NCBI GenBank assembly: GCA_009746045.1
Contig: RPFO01000234.1
Span: 1 to 64,000, forward strand
Length of the DNA stretch: 64,000 bases
Origin: Mesostigma viride
Taxonomy: Eukaryota > Streptophyta > Mesostigmatophyceae > Mesostigmatales > Mesostigmataceae
Direction: 5' to 3'
The notes under the pieces were generated by a model, which was not told where the DNA came from, ran no database searches, and saw only the letters and a list, made by a program, of their open reading frames with translations. The translations under genes were made by a program, and so were the position numbers. Every line of letters begins with the position of its first letter. Positions within the stretch are counted from its first letter, which is position 1. Below are positions 61,604 through 64,000 of the stretch, piece after piece.

Positions 61604-62053
61604 ATGTCTGGTTCATCGTCGAGCAGCCACGGTGCTGGTGAGGCGAGCGAGCAGAGAGACGCGCAAGCGTTTTTCCCCTACCGTAACCAAGCAAACGCTC
61701 CAACGTTCGTGCAAGCGGCCTACGTAGCGAGGCACTTGGCAGAAGAGGGGTGGGTGGCGGTTTGTGGGGGAGGCAACAGGCCAGCGGCGGCGGACCCGAT
61801 TATTCAGCGGGCTCGCGTCGTGATTTCTCCGGGTGAGACAGGGCGAGTGGCGGTGGAGGAGTTGGTGCGTATTCGTGACGCGCTAGCTGAAACTGCTAAC
61901 CGCGTGGAGGTAGCCTATCAGGGCGCCCATATAACGCTAGCCGGTCTCGACCTAGCCAGGGAGGCGCTTCTACGGCTTCGCAAGGCAACCCCCTATTTAC
62001 TGCTTGTTTTGCTATTTAAATTGAATAGGCAATGGATATATGTTGTTAATTGA
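61604..62053 (+). CDS. Unrecognised Ser-rich ORF (ORF0-like position)
   Basis: 149 residues from ATG 61604 (MSGSSSSSHGAGEASEQRDA). The middle is protein-like (APTFVQAAYVARHLAEEGWV; VSPGETGRVAVEELVRIRDA-type region). The hydrophobic C-terminus (YLLLVLLFKLNRQWIYVVN) may be a read-through tail. It occupies the same position relative to LTR-like sequence as ORF0 at 41000. Function unknown. Confidence 0.4.
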   Translation: MSGSSSSSHGAGEASEQRDAQAFFPYRNQANAPTFVQAAYVARHLAEEGWVAVCGGGNRPAAADPIIQRARVVISPGETGRVAVEELVRIRDALAETANRVEVAYQGAHITLAGLDLAREALLRLRKATPYLLLVLLFKLNRQWIYVVN

Positions 62054-62273
62054 TTGATTATTGAATAGGACACCATACTTCTTTATTGTAGGGCCATGGA
62101 TAGCCCTTTATTCTTCTGGTCGGCTGTTGCCAGTCCCATTCCTTCTCCTTAGCCTTATTATTCAGGGGTGGCTGTTAGGAGGTAAAAAGTTCCCATCCCC
62201 TGAAGTGGGAAAGTGAGAGCTCTGCCTGCGTTGTTGCCCTCTTTATTGCGCGCGTGCAGATGGCCAGGGTCGA
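62054..62273. other. Short spacer at the retroelement/virus boundary
   Basis: AT-rich then mixed. The boundary between the retroelement block and the viral gene on the right lies here. No gene. Confidence 0.4.
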
Positions 62274-63332
62274 CTAGTATCGCATGGCCTTCTTGAGGAT
62301 GTCGCGGCACTCGTCGATCACGTCTTGCACGACTTTGCGCGGGTCGTCCCCGTCGTCCAGGTCCCTCTTGCGCTTGATGCCCACGTCCATGAACTGGTTG
62401 GCCACGTCCACGTATCTGTCCAGCAGCTCCTGCCTGCGCTCCTGGTAGGCGGCCTTCCACTTGGCGGCCTCGGCCTCGGATCTGTCCCTCTCCTGCTCGA
62501 GGTTGAACTTGTCCTTGTCGGCCTTCCGCTCGATGGCCAGCTCGTCCTGGAAGTGCTGCTTGGCCTGGAACTTGAGCTCCTTGTGGATGGCCGTGACCCG
62601 GGCCTGCGCGTCCTCCACCTTGGCGGCGTGCTCCTTGTTGGCCTGCACCATGGCCTTGTTGGCCTCCACCAGCTCCTTCTGGGCCTTGGCTGCATCCGCT
62701 CGCTCCTGCTCCAAGACAGCGACTTTGCCCGCCAGGTCCTTCAAGAGGGCCACCTGCAGGTTGTGGTGCTGGTGGATGAGGGCCAGCTGCCTCTCCTGGT
62801 GCTCGGATACCACGGACAGCAGGCGGTTCTCCATCTCCTCGTCGCGAGCCTTGCCGTTGTCCACGTCCTAGGCGTAGATGCCCAGTGCCAGCTCGGCCAC
62901 CTTGAGGGAGTCGCCCGCGAACAGCTCGCTGGCCACCTTCATGGCCACGGTAGCCATGTCGGGGTGGTACTGCACGGCCAGCGAGAAGAGCAGCACTTTG
63001 GGGGCGTACGTGCCAGAGACGGGGGTGCGGCCAGCGACCTCATGCAAGGTGCAGTCCACTCCCTGCGACTCCAGCAGCTTGATGGTGGTCTGCGTCCTGC
63101 CGGTCGCCATGGCTCGCTCGACCATCTGCCTTTGACGGGAGCCCTGGCCCAGTAGTTTGCTAAGGTTCCCATCTCCCGTGCGTTTCTCGAATGCGATCAG
63201 AGAGTCACAGCCTTTGATTGTGCGGAACTCGTACTCATCAGCAAACTCCTTGCACTCGGGAGGCAGCTCATCGAATGGCACGAGGCCAAAGTAGTCTTGG
63301 CGCATGGAGGGGGAGTTGCTGATGAGAGCCAT
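62274..63332 (-). pseudogene. KilA-N-like and coiled-coil protein with in-frame stop
   Basis: ATG 63332 (MALISNSPSMRQDYFGLVPF) opens 154 codons to TAG 62868-62870. The same frame continues for 198 more codons to 62274. Residues 85-150 resemble KilA-N/MSV199-type domains (VSGTYAPKVLLFSLAVQYHP, then TVAMKVASELF). After the stop comes a long coiled coil (QERADAAKAQKELVEANKAM ...) and IKRKRDLDDGDDPRKVVQDV. The stop sits at the junction of domain and coil. It parallels the gene at 4530-5888 and suggests a viral regulator. Confidence 0.55.
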
Positions 63333-63403
63333 CGTCGTGGTATACCATATGCCCAGAAATAATTTGGTGCCCTGTAAGCGCACAGTCTCGCGTAGTGAGC
63401 TAT

Positions 63404-63610
63404 GTCAGCAAATTGCTGACTTTTTTATACGACCCGTTGATAACCGCATCTCAAGCACTGACTAACTTGACAAAATGTCGAATTAATTCTGACATAACTA
63501 CACAAAATGTGTAATTAGCCATGCACTGCCTGTCCAGGGGTTTTGATCAGCCCGTGTGTGACCGTCTGACAGACGCGTGTCAAGCCCTGACTAAGTGGGC
63601 ATTTATGCCC
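63404..63610. promoter_or_regulatory. Cluster of small dyad elements upstream of the KilA-N-like gene
   Basis: GTCAGCA-AAT-TGCTGAC (63404-63420), TTGACA-AAA-TGTCGA (centre about 63474), ACACA-AAA-TGTGT (63500-63512) and GGGCAT-TT-ATGCCC (63597-63610). Flanks CTGACTAA and CTAATTCT/TTAATTCT recur around two of them. Could be operators or transcript hairpins. Confidence 0.4.
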
Positions 63611-64000
63611 AACTAATTCTCGCATCCCCCGAATGCACACTCTGCACCGCCGTCGGTGCTCGCGGCTTGCGGTCCGGCGCGGTCGTCAGGGTGGGCGGAG
63701 ATAATTTACTGTGCTCGATAGGCGAGCGGGCCGGGTGGCGGTGGACCGGCTCGGGCGAACTGGGTCCACCGCGGGCGCGGGTGCGCGAGGGAGGGGGCGC
63801 GGCGGGGCCGGGAGGGGGGTCGACGGTTAGAACTCGGTCCCGAAGTCCGTCCACCGTGGGGGGGCGGGAAAGGGCCGCGAGGGGGTGACGACTTCACTCG
63901 CGGGGCGGGAGGGCCGGGAGGGGGGGTGACGGTGGATGCAGTTCGATGGACGCAGTTGAAATTTTTTTTTTGGAGGGGAGGGGTTTTTTGAAAGGGGTAT
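63611..64000. other. GC- and G-rich tail, no gene seen
   Basis: Long G-rich plus strand with GGGGG runs and a final A/T homopolymer. No ORF with recognisable content; possible assembly-edge or satellite-like sequence. Confidence 0.35.

Overview
The window looks like nuclear DNA of a repeat-rich eukaryote, most likely an alga or another protist. It has eukaryotic polyadenylation-type signals, no bacterial gene organisation, and is dominated by LTR retrotransposons. At each end lies DNA of a large DNA virus. No host housekeeping gene is visible. Function calls rest on motifs read by eye; no database search was run.

Layout. 1-12.2 kb: a compact virus-like block on both strands with a SET-domain protein, a tRNA-Ile(UAU)-like gene, a small Cys/His protein, an HNH endonuclease, a staphylococcal-nuclease homologue, a low-complexity protein, a KilA-N-like coiled-coil protein, several unrecognised proteins and a beta-rich candidate structural protein. 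Some of these genes are intact. Others carry a frameshift or stop, as expected for an endogenised virus. 62.3-63.3 kb: a second KilA-N-like coiled-coil gene with one in-frame stop, probably part of the same insertion.

12.2-62.1 kb: about 50 kb of nested and truncated retroelements. Family A (12.2-13.8, 43.5-48.1, 57.1-58.5 kb) is copia-like with an unusual gag-IN-PR-RT-RH order. Family B (16.0-21.8 kb; 35.3-40.3 kb continuing at 49.56-49.65 kb) is Ty3/gypsy-like and carries a cytosine-5 DNA methyltransferase between protease and reverse transcriptase. Family C (26.6-32.0 kb, perhaps 51.0-52.8 kb) is gypsy-like, with a separate viroplasmin-domain ORF upstream of gag and no integrase seen. Ordinary copia-type pieces lie at 14.1-16.0 kb (gag-PR-IN) and 33.2-34.6 kb (gag only).

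The clearest structural result is the LTR element at 40284-49555. Its LTRs are nearly identical, with AGTTAA...TTAACT ends and a GGAGG target duplication. It sits inside the gag gene of the second family-B element, whose reading frame becomes continuous once the insertion and one target copy are removed. It encloses the complete family-A coding region. Because the insertion is young, its gag/pol frame breaks may be programmed recoding rather than decay. The remaining long stretches (21.8-25.6, 32.0-33.2, 49.7-51.0, 52.8-57.1, 58.5-61.6 kb) show no convincing gene and hold mostly old repeats.
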